A stretch of 64,000 nt of DNA from Massilia sp. Root133. GTDB lineage: Bacteria > Pseudomonadota > Gammaproteobacteria > Burkholderiales > Burkholderiaceae_D. The stretch spans positions 490,363 through 554,362 of the forward strand of contig NZ_LMEW01000035.1 in NCBI RefSeq assembly GCF_001426525.1, in the 5' to 3' direction. The position numbers and the translations under genes are program-made. The stretch's first letter is position 1; each line of letters starts with the position of its first letter. Under the pieces are notes generated by a model. That model was not told where the DNA came from. It was given only the letters and a program-made list of their open reading frames with translations, and searched no databases. Positions 35,661-43,925 of the stretch are shown here, piece after piece.

Positions 35661-37637
35661 GTGAACGATATGTCCGATACGAAGGAGACGCCAACCGGGC
35701 CGGGCGCGGACGGCGGCGGCCCGACGCTGCGTCCCATGCTGTGGTACTGGCTGTTCGCCATTGTCCTGTTCATGCTGTTCCAGTCGGTGACGGACGTGAT
35801 CACGTCGTCGCCGCTGGCGTACAGCGAGTTCAAGGAGCTTTTGCATGGCGGCAAGGTCAACGAGGTCACGCTGGCGGAGACGACCGTGTCCGGCACGCTC
35901 AAGTCCGGCGGCCTCGACGCCATCCTGCCGAAGAACCGCGCCGAGTCCGTCAAGTGCAATGCGGACGGACTGTGTCCATTCAACGCCGTCCGCGTGGCCG
36001 ATCCGGATCTCGTCAAGGACCTCGACGCGGCGCACGTGCGCTACTTCGGCCAGCAGCACAGTGAATGGCTGAGTACGTTGTTGTCGTGGGCGCTGCCGCT
36101 GCTCCTGCTGTTCTGGATGTGGGGCGCCATGGCGAAGCGGGGTGGCGTTGCGGCCGGGTTGTTTGATGTGGGCAAGAGCCGGGCCCGTGTCTATATGCAG
36201 AGCAAGACCGGCGTGAGTTTCAACGACGTGGCCGGCATCGACGAAGCGCGCGACGAGTTGATGGAGATCGTCGACTTCCTCAAGAGCCCGCAGCGTTATC
36301 GGCGGCTCGGCGGGCGCATTCCGAAAGGCGTGCTGATCGTCGGGCCGCCCGGCACCGGCAAGACCCTGCTGGCCCGGGCCGTGGCCGGCGAGGCCGGGGT
36401 GCCGTTCTTTTCGATCAGCGGTTCGGAATTCGTCGAGATGTTCGTCGGCGTCGGCGCGGCCCGCGTGCGCGATATGTTCGTGCAGGCGCAGAAGGTGGCG
36501 CCCTGCATCATCTTCATCGACGAGCTCGATGCGCTGGGCCGCGCGCGCGGCGTGGCGGGCGTCGTCGGCGGCTACAACGAGCAGGAACAGACGCTCAACC
36601 AGTTGCTCGTCGAGATGGACGGTTTCGACACCAACAAGGGTGTGATCATCCTCGGCGCCACCAACCGTCCCGAGATCCTCGATCCGGCCCTGCTGCGCCC
36701 CGGCCGTTTCGACCGCCACGTCGCGCTCGACCGCCCGGACCTGAAGGGCCGCCAGAAAATCCTGCAGGTGCATGCCCGCGACGTCAGGCTGGCGCCGGAC
36801 GTGGACCTGGCCGCCGTGGCCGCGAAGACGCCCGGCCTGGCCGGTGCCGACCTCGCCAACCTGGTCAACGAGGCGGCGCTGCTGGCCGCGCGGCGCGGCA
36901 AGGAGCGGGTCGAGCGCGGCGACCTGGAGGAAGCCGTGGACCGCGTCATCGCGGGCATGGAAAAGCGCTCGCGCCTGATCAACCCGATGGAAAAGGAAAC
37001 GGTGGCCTTTCACGAGGCGGGGCACGCGCTGACGGCGGAATTCCGCGCGCATGCCGACCGTGTGGCGAAGGTGTCGATCATCCCCCGCGGCATCGCCGCG
37101 CTCGGCTATACGCAGCAGCTGCCGGCCGAGGACCGCTACCTGCTGAAGAAGAGCGAGCTGCTGGACCGGATGGACGTGCTGCTCGGCGGACGCGTGGCGG
37201 AGGAGCTCGTGTTCGGCGACCTCTCGACGGGGGCGCAGAACGACCTGCAGATGGCGACCGATCTCGCGCGTCACATGGTCGCGCAATACGGCATGAGCGA
37301 ACGTGTCGGCCTCGCGACGTTCGAGCAGCCTGCCGCCGCCCCGTATGCGCCGGCCCGGCCGTCGAATACGGCATACAGCGAACGTACGGCGCGCCTGATC
37401 GATGGGGAGATCGCCCGGCTGCTCGACGAAGCGCATGCGCGCGTGCGCGTCACGCTGCGCGAGCAGCGGGCACTGCTGGATGCGCTGGCCCGCCAGCTGC
37501 TCGACCACGAGACCGTCGAGCGCGACGCACTGCAGGCGCTCGTGCGCGAGCATGCGGCGCGGCCTGTCGCGGTACCATCCGCGGCGCCCGCAGTGGAGCA
37601 GGTGGCGCAGGTGGGGGACAGGCAGTCCGGACGGTGA
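35661..37637 (+). CDS. FtsH-like membrane ATP-dependent zinc metalloprotease (secondary paralogue type)
   Basis: 658 residues. Two transmembrane helices (about 28-46 and 136-155) flank a periplasmic region of about 90 residues containing two Cys (VKCNADGLCPF), unusual for housekeeping FtsH. The AAA module has Walker A GPPGTGKT, Walker B IIFIDELDALG and SRH RPEILDPALLRPGRFD. The protease has HEAGH and a downstream Asp (FGDLSTGAQNDLQMAT). GTG 35661 has GGGAGG upstream. Gene order lacks the usual rlmE-ftsH-folP context, so this is probably an accessory copy, possibly induced at low oxygen from the upstream FNR box. Confidence 0.85.
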   Translation: MNDMSDTKETPTGPGADGGGPTLRPMLWYWLFAIVLFMLFQSVTDVITSSPLAYSEFKELLHGGKVNEVTLAETTVSGTLKSGGLDAILPKNRAESVKCNADGLCPFNAVRVADPDLVKDLDAAHVRYFGQQHSEWLSTLLSWALPLLLLFWMWGAMAKRGGVAAGLFDVGKSRARVYMQSKTGVSFNDVAGIDEARDELMEIVDFLKSPQRYRRLGGRIPKGVLIVGPPGTGKTLLARAVAGEAGVPFFSISGSEFVEMFVGVGAARVRDMFVQAQKVAPCIIFIDELDALGRARGVAGVVGGYNEQEQTLNQLLVEMDGFDTNKGVIILGATNRPEILDPALLRPGRFDRHVALDRPDLKGRQKILQVHARDVRLAPDVDLAAVAAKTPGLAGADLANLVNEAALLAARRGKERVERGDLEEAVDRVIAGMEKRSRLINPMEKETVAFHEAGHALTAEFRAHADRVAKVSIIPRGIAALGYTQQLPAEDRYLLKKSELLDRMDVLLGGRVAEELVFGDLSTGAQNDLQMATDLARHMVAQYGMSERVGLATFEQPAAAPYAPARPSNTAYSERTARLIDGEIARLLDEAHARVRVTLREQRALLDALARQLLDHETVERDALQALVREHAARPVAVPSAAPAVEQVAQVGDRQSGR

Positions 37638-37674
37638 TTGGCACGACGTCATGAGCAACATGGTGCCGCTTCCG

Positions 37675-38772
37675 TCAGGTCGCCACCGCCGCCGGCGCTG
37701 CGCGCGCCGCATCCAGCAGCGCGCGCACGGCATCGACGACGCGCCGCGGCTCGATGCCGGCCAGGCAGGCCTGGTGGCCTTCCGGACACGTGCTCTTGTA
37801 GCAGAAGCGGCACGGCACATCGTGGAACAGGACGCGGCTGCGCACATTCCACGGCGTGTGCTGCGGGTTGGTCAGGGCGTACAAGTCCACGACGGGCGTG
37901 CCCACGGCGGCGGCCATGTGGGCCGGCCCGGTGTTGTTGGTCACGGCGACGGCCGCCAGGCGCAGCGCCGCGCCCAGCTCGCCCAGCGCCAGCCGTCCCG
38001 CGAGCGAGATGGCCGGCACCGCGCTGGCGAACTGGATGCCGTCGACGAGTTCGCATTCGTCTGCGCTGCCCGTGAGCACGAGGGGCAGTTGCAGTTCCTG
38101 CGCGAGCAGGCGCAGCACGTGGGCCCAGTGCGCGGCCGGATAGCGGCGCGAGGCGGCGCTGGCGCCCGGATGCAGCAGGATCCACGGCCGGTCCGGGTCG
38201 ACGCCGGCGGCGGCCAGGCGTGCCCGTGCCGCCGTAACGTCCGCCGGACGGGGAACGAACGACAGGCCAAGGCCGGCGCTGCGGCAGCCGACCCGCTGCA
38301 CGAGGGCCAGCTGGCGCTGGACTTCATGCCGCACGAGCGTGGCCGGCTCGGGGTCGGGCACCCAGTCGCTCAGCAGGTCGTACGGGTTCTCGCGGCAGTG
38401 GGCCAGCCGCAGCGGGATGCGCGCCAGCTGGCACAGCAGGGCCGCCGGCAGCGCGCTCTGCGTGTAGGTCGTGAAGATCACGGCCGCGTCGAAGGCGCGC
38501 GCGGCGAGCGTGGCGATCGGCGCCGGCGCGGCGGCCCCAGTGGCGGCAGGTTTGGCGGACTTCGTCCACGGCGCCGACCAGGCGATGGCGTCGTCCAGTT
38601 CGGGAACGAAGGGCAGGGCGGCGGCGCCGGACGGGGAGCCCAGCAGGGTCAGCGTGCGGCCCGGCACGGCCTGGCGCAGCGCACGCATGGCCGGGGTGCA
38701 CATCAGCACGTCTCCGAGCGAATCAAGGCGCACGCACAGGATGCGCCGGGCGCGATGCCACGGGGCCGTCAT
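37675..38772 (-). CDS. GT9 heptosyltransferase-like glycosyltransferase
   Basis: 365 residues, GT-B fold. Opening ILCVRLDSLGDVLMCTPAMRAL and C-terminal LHPGASAASRRYPAAHWAHVL, TGSADE, NNTGPAHMAAAVGTPVVDLY match ADP-heptose:LPS heptosyltransferases. The Cys-rich CRFCYKSTCPEGHQACL near the end is seen in some members of this branch. ATG overlaps the upstream HAD gene stop (ATGA). Last gene of the minus-strand glycan operon. Acceptor could be LPS core or another surface glycan. Confidence 0.85.
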   Translation of the reverse strand: MTAPWHRARRILCVRLDSLGDVLMCTPAMRALRQAVPGRTLTLLGSPSGAAALPFVPELDDAIAWSAPWTKSAKPAATGAAAPAPIATLAARAFDAAVIFTTYTQSALPAALLCQLARIPLRLAHCRENPYDLLSDWVPDPEPATLVRHEVQRQLALVQRVGCRSAGLGLSFVPRPADVTAARARLAAAGVDPDRPWILLHPGASAASRRYPAAHWAHVLRLLAQELQLPLVLTGSADECELVDGIQFASAVPAISLAGRLALGELGAALRLAAVAVTNNTGPAHMAAAVGTPVVDLYALTNPQHTPWNVRSRVLFHDVPCRFCYKSTCPEGHQACLAGIEPRRVVDAVRALLDAARAAPAAVAT

Positions 38773-39332
38773 GGCGCGTCTCCATGGCTGGCGATCAGCA
38801 CGGCGGCCGTGTACAGGTCGGGGGCCATGCGCGTCGGCACGCGGCGGGGGCCGAGCCGCCATTCCGTCTCGTTGCCGTTGTCGATGAGGATGGTGCGGCA
38901 GCCGGCCCGGTTGCCGGCCTCGACGTCGTGCAGGATGTCGCCCACCATCCACGACGACCGCAGGTCGATGCCGTGCTCGTGCGCCGCCTTGAGCAGCAGG
39001 CCCGGCAGCGGTTTGCGGCAATGGCATTCGACCGACCAGGGCGCGACCGTGCCTTCCGGATGGTGCGGGCAGACATAAAAGCCGTCGAGCGCCAGGTGTT
39101 CGCGCAGCAGCAGGTCGCGTATGCGGGCGCTGACGGTGTCCATCGCGGCCGCGGCGAAGCGCCCGAAGGCGATGCCAGGCTGGTTGGTGACGACGAACAG
39201 CCGGTAGCCGAGGCGCACCAGCAGGCGCAGCGCCGGGCCGGCGCCGCGGCACAGCGTGATGCACGCGGGCTCCACGTTGTGGGGCAGGTCGGGTATGAGC
39301 GTCCCGTCCTTGTCGAGGAATATGGCTTTCAA
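38769..39332 (-). CDS. HAD-IIIA phosphatase, GmhB-like
   Basis: 187 residues. FLDKDGTLI holds the nucleophile Asp-x-Asp; VVTNQPGIAFG, CPHHPEGTV (zinc-loop Cys/His region), CRKPLPG and SWMVGDILHDVEAG complete the GmhB pattern. GmhB dephosphorylates D-glycero-D-manno-heptose 1,7-bisphosphate in ADP-heptose synthesis, consistent with the heptosyltransferase-like gene it overlaps. Start is TTG 39332; no in-frame ATG is available at the expected N-terminus. Confidence 0.82.
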   Translation of the reverse strand: MKAIFLDKDGTLIPDLPHNVEPACITLCRGAGPALRLLVRLGYRLFVVTNQPGIAFGRFAAAAMDTVSARIRDLLLREHLALDGFYVCPHHPEGTVAPWSVECHCRKPLPGLLLKAAHEHGIDLRSSWMVGDILHDVEAGNRAGCRTILIDNGNETEWRLGPRRVPTRMAPDLYTAAVLIASHGDAP

Positions 39333-39358
39333 AGCGCGGCTTTCATAAGAACACGAGG

Positions 39359-40171
39359 TCAGGGCCAGGAGGTTTCCTGCATGGGCAGAACGGTCATTTC
39401 CGCGATCACGCTTTCGCGCGGCAGCAGCAGCGCGTGCCGGATCGCCTGGGCCACGCTGGCAGGATCCTGCAGGCGGGTCGGATCGAGCTCGGGAAAGCGG
39501 TCGAGCAGGAACGGCGTGCGCATGCCGCCCGCGACGACGGCCGTGACGCGGATGCCGTGCGGCCGCAGTTCGGCATGCAGCGCATGCGACAGCCCGAGCA
39601 GTCCCCATTTGCTGGCGTGGTAGGCGCTCGCGTTCGGCCAGGCCCGCTTGGCCGCCGTGGAGGCCACGTTGACGATGTCGCCGCTGCCCTGGCTGCGCAT
39701 GTGCGCGGCCGCGTGCTTGGCCAGCAGGAACGGCCCGTTCAGGTTCGTGTTGATGACGCGCAGCCAGTCCTGCTCGGACAGGTCGGACAGGGGCAAGGTC
39801 ACGTCCGTGCCGGCATTGTTGACGAGGATGTCGATGCGCCCCATCGTCGCGACGCAGCGTTCGATGGCGGCGCGCGCGGCGCCCGGGTCGCCGACGTCGA
39901 GGGCCAGCGCGCTGGCGCGCACGCCGTGGCCGAGCAGGGCCGGCATGGCCATCTGCAGCGCGTCGGCGCGGATGTCGGCGGCCACGAGGTCGCATCCTTC
40001 CGCCGCCAGCACGGCGGCCAGCGCGGCGCCGAGCCCGCTGGCGGCGCCCGTGACGAGTGCGACCCTGCCGTGCAGGGGACGTTGCCAGCGGACCGGATCC
40101 GGGGCCGGGTCGGGTAGTGCATCCACGGACGGTTGCGCCGTGGTGGACGGGGAGGCGTTGAGGTCGGCCAT
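39359..40171 (-). CDS. short-chain dehydrogenase/reductase
   Basis: 270-residue NAD(P)-dependent oxidoreductase with a 35-residue leader, Rossmann motif TGAASGLGAA, NNAG in VNNAGTD, catalytic Ser in VASTAAK, and Tyr-x3-Lys in AYHASKWGLLGL. The substrate is unknown; within a glycosyltransferase operon it may modify a sugar, though it is classical SDR rather than the extended epimerase type. Gap of 2 bp to the upstream gene and 26 bp to the HAD gene. Confidence 0.85.
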   Translation of the reverse strand: MADLNASPSTTAQPSVDALPDPAPDPVRWQRPLHGRVALVTGAASGLGAALAAVLAAEGCDLVAADIRADALQMAMPALLGHGVRASALALDVGDPGAARAAIERCVATMGRIDILVNNAGTDVTLPLSDLSEQDWLRVINTNLNGPFLLAKHAAAHMRSQGSGDIVNVASTAAKRAWPNASAYHASKWGLLGLSHALHAELRPHGIRVTAVVAGGMRTPFLLDRFPELDPTRLQDPASVAQAIRHALLLPRESVIAEMTVLPMQETSWP

Positions 40172-40173
40172 GC

Positions 40174-41118
40174 TTACTCCTGGGGTTGGGTCACGGCGAT
40201 GGGGGCGCGCGCTTCGGCGAGGACGGCGGCATAGATGGCCGCGACCTGCCCGGCGACGGTGCGCCACGTGTAATGGCGGTAGGCGCGGCGCAGTCCGGCG
40301 TCGATGCCGTACGCCGCGCGCAGCAGCGCGACGGCTTCGATCACCGTGTCCACGCCCTTGCGCGGCACCATGCGGCCCAGCTGGAGTACGGTGAAGCGGT
40401 CGGGGGCCAGCGCCAGCGCGGCACGGGCCTCGTCGCGCGGCATGGGCCACAGCTCGGCGGGATCGAAGCCGCACGGCGCGATCGCGATGCGCTCGCCGCT
40501 CGCGCCGTACAGGCGCTCCATGTCCTGCCGGTCCTGCTGGCATTCCGCGATGATGCGGTCGGCGTGCCGCATCAGGCCGCTTTCGATACGGGTGCGCGCC
40601 GCCGGAAACGCGTCCGCCGTGCCCTGCGCGAGGCGGCGTACGCGGCCGAGCGCGTGGAAGGTGATCACGAACGGCAGGCCCAGCGCCTGCTTGAGGTGGC
40701 GCGCGACCATGCCGGACATGAAGAAGTTCGCGTGCACGATGTCGTACGGGACCGGCTGGTGGCGGACGAAGCGGGCGGTGAAGCGGGAAAACGACGGGAT
40801 GTGCGGCAGCATCTGCTCCTTGGGGACGTAATGAGCCGGTCCCGCCGGCACGTTGATGACGCGCAGGTTCTCGCGCCAGCGCACGAGCTGCTTCTGTTTC
40901 GCGTCGTCGCGGCGGGTGAAGACGTCGACGAGGTGGCCGGCCAGCGCCAGCTCGCGCGCGAGGTGCGCGACGTAGACGTTCTGGCCGCCGCAATCGATAC
41001 TGCCCGGTGCCGCGAGCGGCGACGCGTGGTCGCTGATGAGGGCGATGCGGCGCCGGCCGGCAGGGTGGGCCGGACGGGGCATGGCGGCTGCGGCGCGCGG
41101 CCGGTCGTCGAGTTTCAT
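40174..41118 (-). CDS. GT4-family glycosyltransferase lacking the C-terminal catalytic region
   Basis: 314 residues. The N-terminal GT-B domain is complete (SPLAAPGSIDCGGQNVYVAHLAREL, GLPFVITFHALG, GFDPAELWP). The second domain starts (VLQLGRMVPRKGVDTVIEA) but at residue about 270 jumps from ALLRAAYGID directly to GLRRAYRHYTWRTVAGQVAAIY, the normal C-terminal helix. About 90-100 residues, including the EPFGIxxLEAMACG (E-x7-E) nucleotide-sugar motif, are missing in frame, near 40295-40315. Family length is about 410. Probably inactive as a transferase, or an assembly/deletion artefact. The reading frame is otherwise intact. Confidence 0.8.
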   Translation of the reverse strand: MKLDDRPRAAAAMPRPAHPAGRRRIALISDHASPLAAPGSIDCGGQNVYVAHLARELALAGHLVDVFTRRDDAKQKQLVRWRENLRVINVPAGPAHYVPKEQMLPHIPSFSRFTARFVRHQPVPYDIVHANFFMSGMVARHLKQALGLPFVITFHALGRVRRLAQGTADAFPAARTRIESGLMRHADRIIAECQQDRQDMERLYGASGERIAIAPCGFDPAELWPMPRDEARAALALAPDRFTVLQLGRMVPRKGVDTVIEAVALLRAAYGIDAGLRRAYRHYTWRTVAGQVAAIYAAVLAEARAPIAVTQPQE

Positions 41119-41126
41119 GGCGGCGG

Positions 41127-42110
41127 TCAGCTGGTCACGGCGCGCAGCGCGGCATCCCAGTCGGCGCTGAAGCGGGCGATGGCGAAGCGTTCGCGCGCCC
41201 GCACCTGCGCCGCCTCGCCGAGGCTGCGGGCCAGGCCGGCGTCGCCGAGCAGCGCGCGCATGGCGATGGCGAGCTGGCGCGTGTCGGTCACGGCGAAGCC
41301 GGAGACGCCGTGCTCGATCACGGTCGCCATTTCGGCCGTCGCGAGAGCGACGACGGGCATGCCGATCATCATGGCTTCGATCACGGACAGGCTGAGGCTG
41401 GAATAGCGGACGGGCGACAACAGGAACCGGTACGCGGCGGCGAACGCGGGCAGTTGCGGGTGATCCACCTCGCCCAGGCCGCCCAGGTCCGTCGCGCCCA
41501 TGCCGACGAGGTCGAGGGGCAGGGTCGTGCGCAGGCGGGCGAACAGGTCCGCGCCCATGCGCCGGCCGCGCCGCGCCAGGTGGTTCGTGATCACGAGGCC
41601 CCGTTCGACGTCGCCGCGCCAGCGCACGCCGTCGGGCACGGCGACGCCATGCTCGATGACGCGCGTCGGCGTGCGGCCGCTGTTCCACATCAGGTCGTTG
41701 AACGGCGTGACGTGCACGAGCAGCACGGCGGGATCGTCGACCGGGTGGCGCACGTCGGTCGGCCACTGCGGCCGGCGGGTGTCAGCGGCGATGTCGTCCG
41801 GGGGCAGCGAGGGCGGATCGTGCTCCAGGTAGATGCGGGGCAGCGCCCGCTGGGCCGGCGTGAGGAGTTCGTACTGGTCGCGTTCCCAGTGATGGTCTTC
41901 CTGGAACAGGATGCAGTCGAAGGCCTGCGTGCGCGCCTGGTCGGCGGGCAGGTCGCGGACGTTCGGGCCGAACGGGAAGGGGCCGCAGCGGCCGCCGTAG
42001 CCGGGCGGACGGCCCGGTTTCACCAGCACGTGGAAGTCGTGCGGCGCATGGGACAGGTAGTACAGGTAGCTGCCATGCGTGTGCCAGGTCAGGACGTTCA
42101 GGCGGCGCAT
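41127..42110 (-). CDS. GT4-family glycosyltransferase
   Basis: 327 residues, first gene of the minus-strand operon. N-terminal domain MRRLNVLTWHTHGSYLYYLSH; the C-terminal domain has LVITNHLARRGRRMGADLF, and RYSSLSLSVIEAMMIGMPVV, a form of the E-x7-E donor site, so this one looks catalytically complete. Acts in the cytoplasm on a nucleotide-sugar donor for a surface glycan. 8 bp before the truncated GT4 gene. Exact sugar unknown. Confidence 0.82.
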   Translation of the reverse strand: MRRLNVLTWHTHGSYLYYLSHAPHDFHVLVKPGRPPGYGGRCGPFPFGPNVRDLPADQARTQAFDCILFQEDHHWERDQYELLTPAQRALPRIYLEHDPPSLPPDDIAADTRRPQWPTDVRHPVDDPAVLLVHVTPFNDLMWNSGRTPTRVIEHGVAVPDGVRWRGDVERGLVITNHLARRGRRMGADLFARLRTTLPLDLVGMGATDLGGLGEVDHPQLPAFAAAYRFLLSPVRYSSLSLSVIEAMMIGMPVVALATAEMATVIEHGVSGFAVTDTRQLAIAMRALLGDAGLARSLGEAAQVRARERFAIARFSADWDAALRAVTS

Positions 42111-42177
42111 GACGCCCCCATGGCCCGAATGGCTGCGGCACTAAGCTCGTGTGCAATCCTGTTCTGGTTTGGCATGC

Positions 42178-42219
42178 TTCGCTCGCGGTCTGAATGTGAC
42201 AGGTTCGACCGCGAGCGAA
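42178..42219. repeat. strong stem-loop upstream of the glycan operon
   Basis: TTCGCTCGCGGTC (42178-42190) and GACCGCGAGCGAA (42207-42219) form a perfect 13-bp stem with a 16-nt loop. No T-run on either strand. It sits between the disordered-protein gene and the first glycosyltransferase, both on the minus strand. Confidence 0.7.
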
Positions 42220-42280
42220 ATGGCTGGGTTCCGGGACTAGCCCGGCGCTTGAATCTGGATCAAGAACAGGGGAGGACGCT

Positions 42281-43234
42281 TCAGGGCTTACGCTTGAAGC
42301 CGGTATCGTCGTCCATGTTGTCGTCGCCGTGCAGCTTGTTGGCGAAGCCGGGGCTGCGCGGGTAGCCGCCGGCGGCATCGTTCGACTTGTGCACCGCCGG
42401 CCCGCCTGCCGAGGCCGTGGAACCGGTCTGCGAGCCCTGGCGGTCCGTGCTGTCCGCGCCCGTGTTGCCCGGCGAGCGCGGCAGGCCGCCGGCCACGTCG
42501 TTCGACTGGTGCACGCCGCCCACGTCCGAGTTCTGGTTCGACATCGAGCGCGAGCCGGCCACGTCCAGCTGCGTGTTGCCGCGCTGGGCTTCATGGCCGC
42601 CGGCGGCGCCCGGTCCCGGCATGCCGCCGCCCTGCGTGGCGCCCGATGCCGACTGGCGGTTGCCCATCGAGCCGCGCGGCGGCTGTGACGGCAGTTCGCT
42701 GCGCGGGCCGTGCATGCCGCCGCCCTGCGTGTGCGTGGATGCCTGCAGGTTGCCGCGCGAGTCGGACAGGGAGCCACCCTGAAGGTCGGGCTGCCGGGCG
42801 CTTTGCGAGGGCAGGTTGCCCCGCACGACGTCGCGGTGCATGTCGCGCTGCTGGTTCAGATCGACCCCCGAGTCTTTCGGACGGTGTCCGACAGCCTGTT
42901 CCAGCAAGCCGTAGGCACCGGACTTCTGTTCCATTTGGCGCTGGTGGCTGTCCGTGATGCCCTGCACGGCACCGGAGCCGCCGTTGATCTGGTTGTCCAT
43001 CGAGCCGCCGGGAATGCCGGCATCCTCGCCGTACTCGCGGCCGCCCACGCCGCCCTGGCCGCCCATGATGTCGCGCTGCTGGTTGCCCTGCTGCTGTACG
43101 CCGGTGCCTTGCGGATACGTGTGGTCGAGCGGCTGGCCGCGGTCGGCGCTGGCGCCCTCGGACCCGGGCGTCCATTTTTCGTTGGCGCCGTTGTTCGTCT
43201 GGTTGTTCGCTTCGCTGCGTTGGTTCGCGTCCAT
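42281..43234 (-). CDS. large disordered, Gly/Gln/Asn-rich stress-type protein with internal repeats
   Basis: 317 residues, strongly hydrophilic, no cysteine, no signal peptide or membrane segment, rich in G, Q, N, S and D: a hydrophilin-like composition. Internal repeats include VHQSNDVAGGLPRSPGNTG and VHKSNDAAGGYPRSPGFAN near the C-terminus, and QGGGMHGPRS / QGGGMPGPG. It also contains MGNRQSASG, similar to HGNRQSASG in the divergent KGG protein, so the two share motifs as well as a matched promoter. Probably a cytoplasmic desiccation or general-stress protectant; no named family recognised. Confidence 0.75.
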   Translation of the reverse strand: MDANQRSEANNQTNNGANEKWTPGSEGASADRGQPLDHTYPQGTGVQQQGNQQRDIMGGQGGVGGREYGEDAGIPGGSMDNQINGGSGAVQGITDSHQRQMEQKSGAYGLLEQAVGHRPKDSGVDLNQQRDMHRDVVRGNLPSQSARQPDLQGGSLSDSRGNLQASTHTQGGGMHGPRSELPSQPPRGSMGNRQSASGATQGGGMPGPGAAGGHEAQRGNTQLDVAGSRSMSNQNSDVGGVHQSNDVAGGLPRSPGNTGADSTDRQGSQTGSTASAGGPAVHKSNDAAGGYPRSPGFANKLHGDDNMDDDTGFKRKP

Positions 43235-43287
43235 GGTCGTCTCCTTTCGATCTCGAATTGAGATGATGCGCGTCCCGGAGCGACTTC

Positions 43288-43320
43288 AGTATAGGAAGAC
43301 GTTGCGGTTATATGTAGGAC
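43288..43320 (-). promoter_or_regulatory. stress promoter of the disordered-protein gene, matched to the divergent one
   Basis: Minus strand GTCCTACA (43313-43320), 16-bp spacer, TCCTATACT (43288-43296). The same two boxes with the same spacing occur on the plus strand at 43385-43417. Start would fall near 43281, 47 nt before the coding region. It does not match a sigma-70 -35. Confidence 0.65.
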
Positions 43321-43384
43321 GATTACCGACGAGTTATTTACGACTGGAAGTAGTGTTTCGAGAGTGAATCTTCTGTGTCACATT

Positions 43385-43417
43385 GTCCTACAAAGTCATC
43401 TGAAATGCTCCTATAGT
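43385..43417 (+). promoter_or_regulatory. stress promoter of the KGG gene, matched to the divergent one
   Basis: GTCCTACA (43385-43392), 16-bp spacer, TCCTATAGT (43409-43417). Start near 43424, leaving a leader of about 100 nt before the KGG start. Box-for-box identical to the divergent promoter except one base of the -10, with unrelated spacers, so the boxes themselves appear selected. Confidence 0.65.
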
Positions 43418-43527
43418 CTCATCTGGACGGCATGCCTAAGATGTTTTCCGACCGAGCGCTCATCCGATGGCATCGGCAGGCCTGCCGCGGGACGCGGCGG
43501 TTTCAACTGCAACGAGGAGAGAACATC

Positions 43528-43770
43528 ATGGCATCCAGCAATCAAGGCAACAAACAAAGCGGCGGCACCAAGAACCGCGGTTTCGCATCGATGGATCCGG
43601 AGCGTCAGCGCCAGATCGCCAGCGAGGGTGGCAAGGCCGCCCACCAGAAGGGCACCGCCCACGAGTTCACCTCGGAAGAGGCACGTCGCGCAGGCAGCAT
43701 GAGCCATGGCAACCGCCAGTCGGCTTCGGGCTCGTCGTCGCGCAGCTCGTCCAAGGGCAACAAGCAGTAG
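43528..43770 (+). CDS. KGG-domain stress-induced protein (GsiB/YciG-like)
   Basis: 80-residue hydrophilin. GFASMDPERQRQIASEGGKAAHQKGTAH and FTSEEARRAGSMSHGNRQ carry the 'GG(K)AA...KG' pattern of the KGG repeat (PF10685), followed by a low-complexity Ser/Lys/Gln tail. Cytoplasmic, disordered, associated with general stress and desiccation in other bacteria. Start ATG 43528 after AACGAGGAGAG. Followed by a strong terminator, so single-gene unit. Shares the sequence GNRQSASG with the divergent disordered protein. Confidence 0.9.
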   Translation: MASSNQGNKQSGGTKNRGFASMDPERQRQIASEGGKAAHQKGTAHEFTSEEARRAGSMSHGNRQSASGSSSRSSSKGNKQ

Positions 43771-43822
43771 TGTTGCGCAGGCGGGACGGTGGCGGCGCCG
43801 TCCCGTTGCCACGGATTCCACA

Positions 43823-43846
43823 CGGGGAGCGCAGGCTCCCCGTTTT
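43823..43846 (+). terminator. intrinsic terminator after the KGG gene
   Basis: CGGGGAGC and GCTCCCCG form a perfect 8-bp stem around GCAG, followed by TTTT. Confidence 0.9.
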
Positions 43847-43925
43847 GCATTTCTTTAACACAATTCTCAAATGGGATGCGGTAGAATCCTCGGGCTTTCA
43901 ACCACTTAGCCCATAGGAATTCGTC

